Source: Patescibacteria group bacterium
GTDB lineage: Bacteria; Patescibacteriota; Minisyncoccia; Phycocordibacterales; PALSA-1337
NCBI GenBank assembly: GCA_028871265.1
Contig: JAGWNR010000007.1
Coordinates: 1-12,500 of the forward strand
DNA length: 12,500 nucleotides
Direction: 5' to 3'
The notes under the pieces are model-generated. The model was not told the DNA's origin. It searched no databases and saw only the letters and a list, made by a program, of their open reading frames with translations. The position numbers and the translations under genes were made by a program. Below are positions 1-7,408 of this stretch, one piece after another. Each line of letters opens with the position of its first letter. The first letter of the stretch is position 1.

Positions 1-597
1 GAGACTAGATTGGTTAATATTGTTGGCACACAGAATATTGCGGTAGCTACAAGAGCAGTGGGTGCAAGGCTTGTCTTCTCTTCATCCAGTGCTGTATATG
101 GTGATCAGCCTTTTGGAAAACCAATTAAAGAAGATGCACCGCTTGGGCCTAAAAGTCCATATGGCGAACACAAACTGATCGCTGAATCCTTTTCTGATGT
201 TTCTCTTAGATATTTCAATGTTTTTGGTCCTCGTCAACGAAGTGACAGTCCTTATTCTGGAGTTATTGCGCGATTTGTGGATTTTAAAAGGGCTGGTAAA
301 CCGTTAATTATATTTGGTGATGGTTTGCAGACGCGTGATTTTGTTTATGTTGATGATGTTGCGCGAGCCAATCTGGTTGCAATGGAAAAAGCCAAACGAG
401 GTAGCGTCTACAATATTGGTTCCGGAGTATCATCAGCGATTTTAGATATCGCTAATTTTATCGGAGGCCCAATTGAATATAAGCCGGCACGCATTGAACC
501 ACATGATTCGTTGGCTGACATAAGTAAAGTGGGTCTGGAACTTTGTTGGGAACCCAAAATATCGCTGCAAGAGGGTATTCGTCGAATTTTGCTTTAA
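1..597 (+). CDS. NAD-dependent sugar-nucleotide epimerase/dehydratase (GalE-like), 5' end outside window
   Basis: The frame is open from base 1, so this is the C-terminal ~198 residues of a protein that begins upstream; the first in-frame TTG (10) is not a real start. The family is the extended short-chain dehydrogenases that epimerise or dehydrate nucleotide sugars with NAD(P). Visible marks are the strand/helix start 'VNIVGTQN', the serine-rich 'SSSSAVYGD' with the catalytic Ser region, and the YxxxK catalytic pair (Tyr codon 160-162, Lys codon 172-174, in 'SPYGEHK'). Further on are 'RYFNVFGPRQ' and the substrate-domain segment 'RDFVYVDDVARA'. The Rossmann GxxGxxG part is missing because of the window edge. 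It resembles UDP-glucose 4-epimerase or UDP-GlcNAc/glucuronate epimerases, and the exact substrate cannot be read. It probably supplies sugars for surface polysaccharide. No terminator is seen before secD. Confidence 0.88.
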   Translation, partial: ETRLVNIVGTQNIAVATRAVGARLVFSSSSAVYGDQPFGKPIKEDAPLGPKSPYGEHKLIAESFSDVSLRYFNVFGPRQRSDSPYSGVIARFVDFKRAGKPLIIFGDGLQTRDFVYVDDVARANLVAMEKAKRGSVYNIGSGVSSAILDIANFIGGPIEYKPARIEPHDSLADISKVGLELCWEPKISLQEGIRRILL

Positions 598-608
598 GAA
601 CATTTAAT

Positions 609-637
609 TTGCTTTTTCAATCACAAAGTAATATACT
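609..637 (+). promoter_or_regulatory. Promoter for secD-secF
   Basis: TTGCTT (609-614), a 17-bp spacer, then TATACT (632-637). Transcription would start near 644, giving a leader of about 24 nt before the secD ATG at 668. No Shine-Dalgarno sequence lies in that leader. Confidence 0.5.
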
Positions 638-667
638 CGGTTTTATCGAATTTTCGAACTTAATTTC

Positions 668-2116
668 ATGCTAAAGCACCGAATGTTGGCATTCTTTATA
701 ATCGTTATCGCCGCCGCAATCGGCTATTTTGTGACGACTTCGGGGCCTTTCAAGCTGGGACTGGATCTAAACGGCGGCACTGAATTGGTCTATACCGCCA
801 ATGTTTCCAAGATTCCGGCTACCGAGGTTTCCGATTCCATGACGGCCTTGCGCGATACTATCGAGCGCCGTGTCAATGTTTTTGGCGTGTCAGAGCCGAT
901 TGTTCAAACCGAAACCACCGGCGTTTTTGGCACAACCGGCACCGAAAATCGTCTGATTGTCGATTTGCCAGGTGTGACTAATGTCGAAGCAGCCAAATCA
1001 GCCATCGGCGCCACGCCGGTTCTGGAATTTTTCCTCATCAAATCCAATGACTATAATGCCATTACGGCCAAACACTTAAACGCTACCGATACCGAAATGG
1101 CTCTGGACGCTATAAAAATCCCGACTGGCATTACCGGCGGGTTACTCTCTAGAGCGGTAGTTACTTCGGACCAGACGACCGGTTCGTATGCGATTTCTCT
1201 GCAATTCAATTCGGCCGGCACAGCGCTTTTCGCTTCAACTACAAAAAATAATATTGGCAGTATTTTGGCTATCTATTTGGACGGTCATCCTCTGGAATTG
1301 CCGACAATTCGCGAAGCTATTCCAAATGGTCAGGCCCAAATTACCGGAAATTTCACCTTGACGCAGGCAAACGAATTGGTACGCAATCTAAATTTTGGCG
1401 CTTTACCGGTGCCGATCACGATTTTGTCGGAACAAACAATCGGGCCAACATTGGGCGCGGCCACGATTAACGCCGGCATTATGTCTGGTATCATTGCTTT
1501 TATCGTCATCGCGATCTTCCTCATCGTTTGGTATCGCTTGCCGGGACTTTTGGCGGTCATCGCTCTGGCCTGCTATGTCGCTCTCAACCTTTTCGTCTTC
1601 AAGGTCGGTATTTCACCAACTTTCTTTTATCTAGTCATCATTTTTATGATTTTGGCGGTGGTGGTGCATTGGTCTTTCGGCATCGCCATTCCCGTTTTCT
1701 ATGGACTTTTGGCTCTCATTCCTGGCGCTTTGTCGCCGGTGGTTTTGACCTCGGCGGGTATTGCCGGCTTCATCCTGTCGGTCGGCATGGCGGTCGATGC
1801 CAACATCCTCATTTTTGAACGTCTAAAAGAAGAGCTCAAGAAAGGCAAGAGCATCAGCGAAGCCGTCCAAGAAGGCTTTGCTCGCGCCTGGCCGTCGATC
1901 CGCGATTCAAACACTTCGTCAATCATCACCGGCGTCATTTTGTACCTATTTAGCTCGACGTCAGTGGTCACCGGCTTTGCTCTGGTCTTCATCGTCGGCG
2001 TCTTCATCAGTATGTTCACGGCCATCACGGCGTCACGCATGCTCCTATTGGCGGTGTCGCCGAAAAAGACCGGTCGATTCGCATTATTCCTCATGAAAAA
2101 CGGCTTCACCCGATAA
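668..2116 (+). CDS. secD: Protein translocase subunit SecD
   Basis: SecD pairs with SecF in the cytoplasmic membrane and uses the proton gradient to help pull exported proteins through SecYEG. The protein has 482 residues, shorter than the ~615 of E. coli. An N-terminal membrane helix (about residues 6-23) is followed by the family motif 'LGLDLNGGT' (30-38), a periplasmic P1-type region, and a C-terminal membrane block carrying 'VDANILIFER' (starting V376). The block has additional hydrophobic material: about 43 residues (roughly 314-356) separate 'LNLFVFK' from 'VVLTSAGIAG', segments I expect to lie almost next to each other in SecD, and they look like two extra membrane helices. The ATG at 668 is chosen because it gives the complete first helix; Met6 is a weaker alternative. 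secF follows after 4 bp. Confidence 0.96.
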   Translation: MLKHRMLAFFIIVIAAAIGYFVTTSGPFKLGLDLNGGTELVYTANVSKIPATEVSDSMTALRDTIERRVNVFGVSEPIVQTETTGVFGTTGTENRLIVDLPGVTNVEAAKSAIGATPVLEFFLIKSNDYNAITAKHLNATDTEMALDAIKIPTGITGGLLSRAVVTSDQTTGSYAISLQFNSAGTALFASTTKNNIGSILAIYLDGHPLELPTIREAIPNGQAQITGNFTLTQANELVRNLNFGALPVPITILSEQTIGPTLGAATINAGIMSGIIAFIVIAIFLIVWYRLPGLLAVIALACYVALNLFVFKVGISPTFFYLVIIFMILAVVVHWSFGIAIPVFYGLLALIPGALSPVVLTSAGIAGFILSVGMAVDANILIFERLKEELKKGKSISEAVQEGFARAWPSIRDSNTSSIITGVILYLFSSTSVVTGFALVFIVGVFISMFTAITASRMLLLAVSPKKTGRFALFLMKNGFTR

Positions 2117-2120
2117 AACC

Positions 2121-3053
2121 ATGTTTATAGTACGCTACAGAACTTTCTTTTATACACTCTCGGCGATATTGGTCGTCGGCTCGATTGTGGCCATCGCCGC
2201 CTGGGGTTTGAATTTGAGCATCGATTTCAAGGGTGGCTCTCTACTCCAAGTTTTATATCCGGACGGTCGACCGGCGCAAACGGCGGTTCAGTCGGCAGTT
2301 GCACCGCTCGGTCTTTCTGTCACTTCTATCGTGCCATCGGGTACAAATGAATACGACATTCGCACCGAGACGCTCACTGATGCACAGGAAAACGCTTTGA
2401 CCGGCGCTCTATCGGCTTTGTCGTTGGCGCCGGCACCGGTGGCCAGTTCGACGGCTACTACTTCAACTATGCAAATTGTCGGCTTTAACACCATTGGTCC
2501 GGTTTTGGGCAAGGAAGCGGCAGAAAAATCTCTGGCGGCGATCATTCTGGTCATTGCGGCGATCATTCTCTTTATCGCCTGGGCTTTCCGTAAAGTCTCC
2601 GAGCCGGTTTCATCCTGGAAATATGGCATTGTGGCTGTGGTGGATTTGATTCACAACATTATCATTCCGACAGGCGTTTTCGCCGCTCTGGGTCATTTCT
2701 ATGGTTACGAAGTGGACACGCTTTTCGTCACGGCTCTCTTGGTGGTTCTGGGCTTTTCGGTGCATGATACAATTGTGGTCTTTGATCGAATCCGCGAAAA
2801 TTTGCGCCTCGGTACGAACGGTCGCCCATTCGCCGAAACTGTCGGCGCCAGTATCAAACAGACGTTTGTGCGTTCCGTTAACACCTCGCTGGTGGTGTTG
2901 TTCGCTCTGGTCGTCCTCTATTTCGTCGGCGGTATTTCCACCGAACATTTCTCTCTGGCCCTCATCATCGGCATCGCCGCCGGTACCTATTCGTCGATTT
3001 GTCTCGGTTCACCATTGTTAGTGACTATTGAGAAATGGCAGAGAGGGAAGTAG
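2121..3053 (+). CDS. secF: Protein translocase subunit SecF
   Basis: This is the partner of SecD in the accessory export complex. The 310 residues match the usual SecF size. Membrane helices are predicted by eye at about 8-29, 137-156, 168-190, 200-221, 253-271 and 276-298, the normal six. The SecF motif 'LSIDFKGGS' is at 32-40 and the helix-4 motif 'VHDTIVVFDRIREN' begins near residue 214; it carries the Asp that, with SecD, lines the proton path. The ATG lies 4 bp after the secD stop with no SD sequence, so translation is probably coupled to secD. The gene ends with TAG, directly followed by a terminator. Confidence 0.96.
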   Translation: MFIVRYRTFFYTLSAILVVGSIVAIAAWGLNLSIDFKGGSLLQVLYPDGRPAQTAVQSAVAPLGLSVTSIVPSGTNEYDIRTETLTDAQENALTGALSALSLAPAPVASSTATTSTMQIVGFNTIGPVLGKEAAEKSLAAIILVIAAIILFIAWAFRKVSEPVSSWKYGIVAVVDLIHNIIIPTGVFAALGHFYGYEVDTLFVTALLVVLGFSVHDTIVVFDRIRENLRLGTNGRPFAETVGASIKQTFVRSVNTSLVVLFALVVLYFVGGISTEHFSLALIIGIAAGTYSSICLGSPLLVTIEKWQRGK

Positions 3054-3068
3054 TGCATTAAAATGAAA

Positions 3069-3109
3069 AACCGCCCCGCAAGATAAAACTTGCGACAGGC
3101 GGTTGTTTT
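3069..3109. terminator. Bidirectional intrinsic terminator between convergent genes
   Basis: The stem is AACCGCC (3069-3075) with GGCGGTT (3098-3104), continued by CGCAAG (3077-3082) with CTTGCG (3089-3094) around an ATAAAA loop. Runs of T follow on the + strand (3103-3109), and on the - strand the preceding A run reads as T. It lies 15 bp after the secF stop and 26 bp past the stop of the convergent gene, so it can end both transcripts. Confidence 0.85.
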
Positions 3110-3134
3110 GCTGGTTTTTCAAGCCAGGTGACCT

Positions 3135-3872
3135 TTAAGTAGCCACTTTCTGATCCTTCCGATGGAAATTGTATCCATAAGGTCTGTCAACCAAATGGCG
3201 AAAATATCCCCAGTCGAATTTTGACCAAAACACTTTCTCCAGTTTTTCTGTTACAAGTTGATTGTGATGTCCTTCGCCGCTGAAAGTGTAATGAGGACAA
3301 AAGTGCATGACTGAAATATGGTAAAAGGGTTTTGAATCGAGATATTTCTCCACCATCTTCACGGCTTCACGCACACGGAAAGCCAGGATTCTTTCGTTTA
3401 GAACAGTCTCTTGTCGGCCGCGCTCTTCTTCAAAGCACAGACCAATTTGTTCGTGTTCGGTGTCTCTGGTTAATCCCAATCCTGTTTGGTGTCTGAAACC
3501 CTCAATCAAGAGTTCTTTTGAACCCAGTATCGGCATGTCATGGTAAAGGCTATCTTCCATACCTTGCCCGAGCCAATGGGGGTTTTGCTCCAAGAGCCTG
3601 CGATAAGACATAAATCGAAAGTAAAAAGCTATCTCCCAATATCCTTCGACTTTTTTGTTCCAGTAATCGTCTTCAAGATACCGGAGCATCACCATAACTG
3701 ATTTTCCTCGGATATGAAAGAAAAGGGAGGTATCGCGTGCTTTTGTGCATGGCACGTGATAGTCACATTCGTTCTTGTCTATGGTTACCCGGGAAATGAG
3801 AGTGAAGCCGTCTCTCACCATGTATTTTTGGACTTCATCGAAATAGCCTTGCGGCATGAGGTCTCGAATCAT
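3135..3872 (-). CDS. Hypothetical soluble protein, unrecognised
   Basis: The protein has 245 residues and I do not recognise the family. It has no signal peptide and no convincing membrane helix, so it is probably cytoplasmic. It is rich in aromatic residues and histidine, for example 'HISVMHFCPHYTFSGEGHH' (a His/Cys-rich patch in the last third) and 'RYLEDDYWNKKVEGYWE', which could bind a metal, though no known metal motif is evident. The start at 3872 is supported by AAAGGA a few bases upstream on the - strand and by a good promoter about 60 bp upstream. The gene converges on secF and shares its terminator. It differs from the core genes in the window in having an SD site and a leader of roughly 50 nt, consistent with an accessory or acquired gene; that is inference. 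Confidence 0.75.
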   Translation of the reverse strand: MIRDLMPQGYFDEVQKYMVRDGFTLISRVTIDKNECDYHVPCTKARDTSLFFHIRGKSVMVMLRYLEDDYWNKKVEGYWEIAFYFRFMSYRRLLEQNPHWLGQGMEDSLYHDMPILGSKELLIEGFRHQTGLGLTRDTEHEQIGLCFEEERGRQETVLNERILAFRVREAVKMVEKYLDSKPFYHISVMHFCPHYTFSGEGHHNQLVTEKLEKVFWSKFDWGYFRHLVDRPYGYNFHRKDQKVAT

Positions 3873-3898
3873 AAGATCCTTTCATTTTTTGTTGTTTT

Positions 3899-3915
3899 GT
3901 TGGCAACTAGCCAAC
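3899..3915. promoter_or_regulatory. 17-bp palindrome in the leader, possible operator
   Basis: GTTGGC (3899-3904) and GCCAAC (3910-3915) form a perfect 6-bp inverted repeat with a 5-nt spacer. It sits about 10-27 nt downstream of the predicted start of transcription of the - strand hypothetical gene and upstream of its SD site. It could be a repressor operator or a small RNA hairpin. No T run follows, so it is not a terminator. Confidence 0.4.
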
Positions 3916-3932
3916 CCGTGCTTTTCAAAACA

Positions 3933-3961
3933 ATGATATCATAGATACAGTCAAAAGTCAA
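3933..3961 (-). promoter_or_regulatory. Promoter for the - strand hypothetical gene (3135-3872)
   Basis: Read on the - strand: TTGACT (3961-3956), a 17-bp spacer, TATCAT (3938-3933). This is close to the sigma-70 consensus, with a predicted start near 3926 and a leader of about 54 nt. A second TTGACT copy (3954-3949) lies within the spacer. Confidence 0.7.
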
Positions 3962-3974
3962 GCCCAATTATTTA

Positions 3975-4136
3975 CTAAACCCCACCCACCACACTCAAAC
4001 TCGTACCTATGTAATACGGCCAAATGATGACGGCTAGGACGCCGCTCCAGAAAGAGAGGTGCAGATAGCCGATGGTGAAAAGCCATCCGGCAACCCAGAG
4101 ACCGCCCATAATGCTATGTTTTTCTACTTTGATCAT
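3975..4136 (-). CDS. Small membrane protein, 53 aa, unrecognised
   Basis: This short reading frame begins 'MIKVEKHSIMGGLWVAGW' and continues with an aromatic, strongly hydrophobic stretch ('LHLSFWSGVLAVIIWPYYIG') to a TAG stop at 3975. Residues 11-53 are almost uncharged, giving one long or two short membrane segments with a short charged N-terminus. The start at 4136 is preferred over the internal ATG at 4109 because a strong - strand promoter places the transcription start at that ATG. Reality is supported by the coherent membrane character and the fitted promoter. The gene ends just upstream of the promoter of the next - strand gene. Function unknown. Confidence 0.6.
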   Translation of the reverse strand: MIKVEKHSIMGGLWVAGWLFTIGYLHLSFWSGVLAVIIWPYYIGTSLSVVGGV

Positions 4137-4157
4137 AGAATAATTGTACGCTATACT
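4129..4157 (+). promoter_or_regulatory. Leaderless promoter for the + strand small membrane protein
   Basis: TTGATC (4129-4134), 17-bp spacer, TATACT (4152-4157), then exactly six bases to the ATG at 4164. The expected transcription start is at or next to that ATG. The -35 box overlaps the first codons of the divergent - strand gene. Confidence 0.65.
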
Positions 4158-4171
4158 ATTTTCATGGTCAA
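4143..4171 (-). promoter_or_regulatory. Leaderless promoter for the - strand small membrane protein
   Basis: On the - strand: TTGACC (4171-4166), 17-bp spacer, TACAAT (4148-4143), then six bases to the ATG at 4136. Its -35 box lies in the first codons of the + strand gene that starts at 4164. Confidence 0.65.
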
Positions 4172-4313
4172 TCCTTTTGACAAAACATTTTTCAAGTTTC
4201 TATTTGGTTTTATTTTGATTCTAGCCGTCAGTTTTACTATTCTTTATTTCGTAAATACCGCTTCGGAGACGGTCTCACCAACGCCGGAAACATTGACAGC
4301 AGGGCAGAAATAA
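4164..4313 (+). CDS. Small single-span membrane protein, 49 aa
   Basis: The protein starts 'MVNPFDKTFFKFLFGF', has one clear membrane helix (about residues 9-31) and ends in a Thr/Pro/Glu-rich tail 'TASETVSPTPETLTAGQK'. The charge pattern suggests the N-terminus inside and the tail outside. The frame is open further upstream to an ATG at 4059, but that stretch overlaps the divergent gene. The promoter places transcription at 4164, so this ATG is chosen. A strong terminator follows 28 bp after the stop, making it a one-gene unit. The family is not recognised. Confidence 0.65.
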   Translation: MVNPFDKTFFKFLFGFILILAVSFTILYFVNTASETVSPTPETLTAGQK

Positions 4314-4320
4314 TAGTCCA

Positions 4321-4337
4321 CTATTGTCCGACGATAG
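4321..4337. repeat. Small inverted repeat between stop codon and terminator
   Basis: CTATTGT and GCGATAG-type arms (4321-4327 with 4331-4337) form a 7-bp stem with one G-U pair and a 3-nt loop. It could stabilise the 3' end of the small mRNA. No other role is visible. Confidence 0.35.
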
Positions 4338-4340
4338 CGA

Positions 4341-4366
4341 AAAAAGTCCTCAACCGAGGGCTTTTT
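4341..4366 (+). terminator. Intrinsic terminator after the small membrane gene
   Basis: An 11-bp stem pairs 4341-4351 (AAAAAG then TCCTC) with 4356-4366 (GAGGG then CTTTTT) around an AACC loop. The right arm ends in a T run, and the A-rich left arm could make it work in both directions. Confidence 0.85.
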
Positions 4367-4422
4367 CGATTTCTTTAGACGGATTTTAATATTTTTTTAA
4401 TCTTTCTTAATACCCATTTCTT

Positions 4423-4428
4423 TATAAT
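4423..4428 (+). promoter_or_regulatory. Candidate -10 box for the secreted lipase-like gene
   Basis: This is a perfect TATAAT with only a T-rich, poor -35 region upstream. If used, transcription starts near 4435 and the mRNA has a leader of about 115 nt containing the repeat hairpin at 4462-4537. Confidence 0.4.
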
Positions 4429-4461
4429 TTCACCATTAATAAATAATTTAGTTGAAAGTCC

Positions 4462-4537
4462 ATAAAGTCTATAAAGTTCATAAAGTTAAAGGCAATGACA
4501 TTAGACTTTATAAACTTTATGAGCTCTCTAACTTTAT
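4462..4537. repeat. Repeat-built hairpin (ATAAAGT units) in the leader
   Basis: ATAAAGT occurs three times on the + strand with a 9-bp period (4462, 4471, 4480), and its complement ACTTTAT occurs three times downstream (4505, 4514, 4531). Segment 4471-4486 pairs with 4505-4520 over 16 bp with a single C-A mismatch, leaving an 18-nt loop (4487-4504). Translated, the repeat gives a 'KVHKVYKVHKV' type peptide, which explains the apparent N-terminal extension of the next gene. Confidence 0.8.
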
Positions 4538-4550
4538 AAACCAATTTTCC

Positions 4551-7325
4551 ATGAAAATATATTCATTTTGTGTACTTCTGTGTTCTTTTGTTTTAGTAGC
4601 TCCAGTTTCAACCTTTGCCGAAACGCATGTGACCAGCCTGGATACCGGTGGCCCAGTTTGGACAGAGGCCAATAGTCCTTATGTTATTGACGACTATCTC
4701 TATTTCAATCAGGCAAATCCTCTGACAATTGAGCCAGGTGTCTCTATAGTGGGAGGTTCTGATTCAAACGTGAATATTATCTTTGCCGGTTCTTCAACAA
4801 TTGCCGGTACACCAACAAAACCTATCACTTTTTCCAATCTATCACTGGTAGAAGTGTTAAACGGTACATCGACAATACAAAATGTTTCTTTCGATCACGC
4901 ACCGTTTGAGCTTCAAATCGCCACAGCAACCATGGATCATGTCACTTTTGCTAATGCGGATAAGGCCATAATTGTTCGTCGGGGTAATTTGAATGCATCC
5001 AACATCTCTATTGCAAGTTCAACCTACGGTGTGTATTCGCAATATGCCAGGCCTGTTCTAATGTATTCAAATAGTATTTTTGATCGTATTACTTCTATCT
5101 GGTCAAATTTTATTGGTAAAAAAGTTATGGCCCAAGCGGCCGATGACCCATGGCAGAGTCATGTGACTATTAATAACAGTTCGTTTGAAGATACAAAGTA
5201 TGGTGTTTACAACGAGACTATGAATGTAGTTCACGCCGAAAATAATTGGTGGGGTAGTGATGCCGGTCCTTCGACATCGGCAAATGCATCCACGAGCATG
5301 ATTTATGGACCGGTGTCGTATACGCCGTGGACGGGCAGGGCAACCAGTACTCCCAGTTGTTGCTCGAGCGTTCTTTTCATTCCCGGTCTAGAAGCCAGCC
5401 GATTGGTTCGCAATACTCGTTTAGGTCTGTCTACGACCACGGTTAAACTGTGGGAGCCGATGGATAATCTAAATGTCAGGGAACTGTTTCTGGATTCAGC
5501 CGGTCGTTCGATCCAGCCAAATATTCACCCAAACGGTTTGCTGGATAATGCTCTGGGATTTATGCCTATTTATCAAAAGTTTATCCAGACTATGAACGGT
5601 CTGGTTTCTGCAGGAACGATCGCCGAGTGGAAAGCATATCCGTACGATTGGCGCATGTCGTTAACCGATGTCTCCAGAGGTTCGATCGGCACTTCGTCAG
5701 TTATTAAAACTATTGAAAGTATGGCTTCGACATCAAAAACCGGCAAAGTGACCATCATTGCTCATTCGAACGGCGGTCTGGTCACAAAACTGGTTTACAA
5801 TGCTCTGCGTGATAGAGGGCAAGCCAATCTGGTCGACAAAATCATATTTGTAGCTGTGCCGGAATTGGGTACACCGCAGGCCGTTGCCAGTCTACTGCAT
5901 GGCGATAGTGAAGAAATTGCCGGCGGAATCGTGCTTTCTAAAAGTACAGCGCGACAGTTGGGTGTAAACATGCCCAGTGCTTATTCGCTTTTGCCCAGTA
6001 TGGGATATTTTGATCTTGTGCCGCAGACTATTATGAGTTTTGCTAGCTCTACATTGGCCGGTCTTAACTTTTCAAAATATTTTCCGACCATTACAACCTA
6101 TTCCGGTATGAAATCATTCATTACTGATAAGAGTCACGGTCAAGTTTCTGAATCAGTCAATATTCCCGTTACTGGAAATGCCAGATTTTTTCCACAGGCC
6201 GAATCAGTCCATTCTGTGCTCGATAATTGGCAACCGGCGAGTTCTACACAGTTGGTCGCTATTGCCGGTTGGGGACTGCCGACTTTGACTGGTATTGAAT
6301 ACTTTGAAAAGTTTGTATGTCAATCGATTAGTCTGTTTGGACTTGTAAAAAATTGCGGTAATGAATTGAAATATAACAAAAAAGCCGACAGCGGCGATGG
6401 CACGGTTGTCTTTCAGAGTGCGACATACTCTCCTTCGACGAAACAGCTTTTCGATATTTCCGGTTATAACAAAGATAATCACACCAATCTGGCTCATGCC
6501 GATATTTTGCAAGCCAATCAGGTTGAACAAAAAATCAAGCAAGACATTGGCGCAGCCAGTTCGTCTGCGGAAATATCTTATTTTTCCAGTAGCATACCGG
6601 CTGATTATAAATTCCCACCCAATCTAGTTATTGATGTTTATTCTCCGGTTGATATCAATGTTTATGATTCGTACGGCAATCATACCGGGCCGATTCCTAG
6701 TCCGGTGCCCGGTTCGGACCTAACCTTTTACGAAGAAAAAATTCCCGGTAGTTATTATGACGTGACTGGCGCCGGTGTAGAAGTAACACTGCCTGTTGAT
6801 CCTACACTTCAAATTAATCTTGACGGTACTGGCATAGGTGGCGTCGCTGTAGATACTAGAATTACAGATATGAATAATCACGGGGAAACCGTCGCTTCCT
6901 CGAGCTTTGATGGTATGATCGTCACGCCGATTACTCATATGGAACTAACTGTCGGCACGACCTCGAATGCCGATCCATATCAGATGATCAAAATTGACGA
7001 AAACGGTGACGGTATTTTCGATGCTACAGCCACGCCGGGTGTTATGCCAAACATTACGCCGGAAATGTATAGGCAGTCTCTCGCTGATAGTATCCGCGTG
7101 CTCAAGCTTGACCCAAGGGATGAAAGGAGGTTCCTCGATCGGCTAGATAAGGCTTGGAAATCTGGTGAAAGAAATAAAAATAGCAAGTCTGACAAAGATG
7201 ACAAAACCTGGCAAAAACTGCTAGACAAAAGAGTTCGTCATATCAATCGCAAAAATGTTAGTGACCAGAACCGCAGGGAAATGAGCGAGTTTGTCAATGA
7301 AATGCTGGATGATGCCGGGGTGTAA
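4551..7325 (+). CDS. Secreted beta-helix / LCAT-type acyltransferase (lipase) protein
   Basis: The start at 4551 gives 924 residues with a textbook signal peptide ('MKIYSFCVLLCSFVLVAPVS', cleavage likely after 'TFA'). The frame continues upstream to a TTG at 4452, but that part is coded by the ATAAAGT repeats. Residues ~25-265 look like a right-handed beta-helix, ending in 'NNWWGSDAGPS', a motif typical of such repeats. Residues ~270-665 are an alpha/beta hydrolase of the lecithin:cholesterol acyltransferase type: 'VLFIPGLEASRL' (oxyanion region), 'YPYDWR', the nucleophile elbow 'IIAHSNGGL' (Ser406), 'GDGTV' (Asp616), and His649 (or His644) as the likely triad histidine. A beta-rich region follows, then a calcium-loop-like 'DENGDGIFD' (816-824) and a charged helical tail. 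No anchor is seen, so it is probably released or held by protein contacts. A lipid or other ester substrate is inferred; it is not shown. Confidence 0.82.
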   Translation: MKIYSFCVLLCSFVLVAPVSTFAETHVTSLDTGGPVWTEANSPYVIDDYLYFNQANPLTIEPGVSIVGGSDSNVNIIFAGSSTIAGTPTKPITFSNLSLVEVLNGTSTIQNVSFDHAPFELQIATATMDHVTFANADKAIIVRRGNLNASNISIASSTYGVYSQYARPVLMYSNSIFDRITSIWSNFIGKKVMAQAADDPWQSHVTINNSSFEDTKYGVYNETMNVVHAENNWWGSDAGPSTSANASTSMIYGPVSYTPWTGRATSTPSCCSSVLFIPGLEASRLVRNTRLGLSTTTVKLWEPMDNLNVRELFLDSAGRSIQPNIHPNGLLDNALGFMPIYQKFIQTMNGLVSAGTIAEWKAYPYDWRMSLTDVSRGSIGTSSVIKTIESMASTSKTGKVTIIAHSNGGLVTKLVYNALRDRGQANLVDKIIFVAVPELGTPQAVASLLHGDSEEIAGGIVLSKSTARQLGVNMPSAYSLLPSMGYFDLVPQTIMSFASSTLAGLNFSKYFPTITTYSGMKSFITDKSHGQVSESVNIPVTGNARFFPQAESVHSVLDNWQPASSTQLVAIAGWGLPTLTGIEYFEKFVCQSISLFGLVKNCGNELKYNKKADSGDGTVVFQSATYSPSTKQLFDISGYNKDNHTNLAHADILQANQVEQKIKQDIGAASSSAEISYFSSSIPADYKFPPNLVIDVYSPVDINVYDSYGNHTGPIPSPVPGSDLTFYEEKIPGSYYDVTGAGVEVTLPVDPTLQINLDGTGIGGVAVDTRITDMNNHGETVASSSFDGMIVTPITHMELTVGTTSNADPYQMIKIDENGDGIFDATATPGVMPNITPEMYRQSLADSIRVLKLDPRDERRFLDRLDKAWKSGERNKNSKSDKDDKTWQKLLDKRVRHINRKNVSDQNRREMSEFVNEMLDDAGV

Positions 7326-7408
7326 ATTGAATCGATCACTGCTACTGTGCTGGCAAATAGAATGTTTTGAGTTATTGCGAGTAGAATTGTCTATTTTATT
7401 GCAATTGC
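7326..7408. other. Spacer after the lipase-like gene
   Basis: No terminator or gene is seen here. The only mark is the 8-bp palindrome GCAATTGC (7401-7408) that touches the -35 box of the RNA promoter. Confidence 0.4.

Noticed and set aside
1699-2109. 136-residue - strand reading frame
   Set aside because: It is antisense to the conserved end of secD.
4059-4163. N-terminal extension of the 49-aa membrane protein
   Set aside because: It overlaps the divergent small gene and lies upstream of the promoter that starts transcription at 4164.
4452-4550. TTG start and 33-residue extension of the secreted protein
   Set aside because: The extension is coded by the ATAAAGT repeat array and precedes a perfect signal peptide that starts at 4551.
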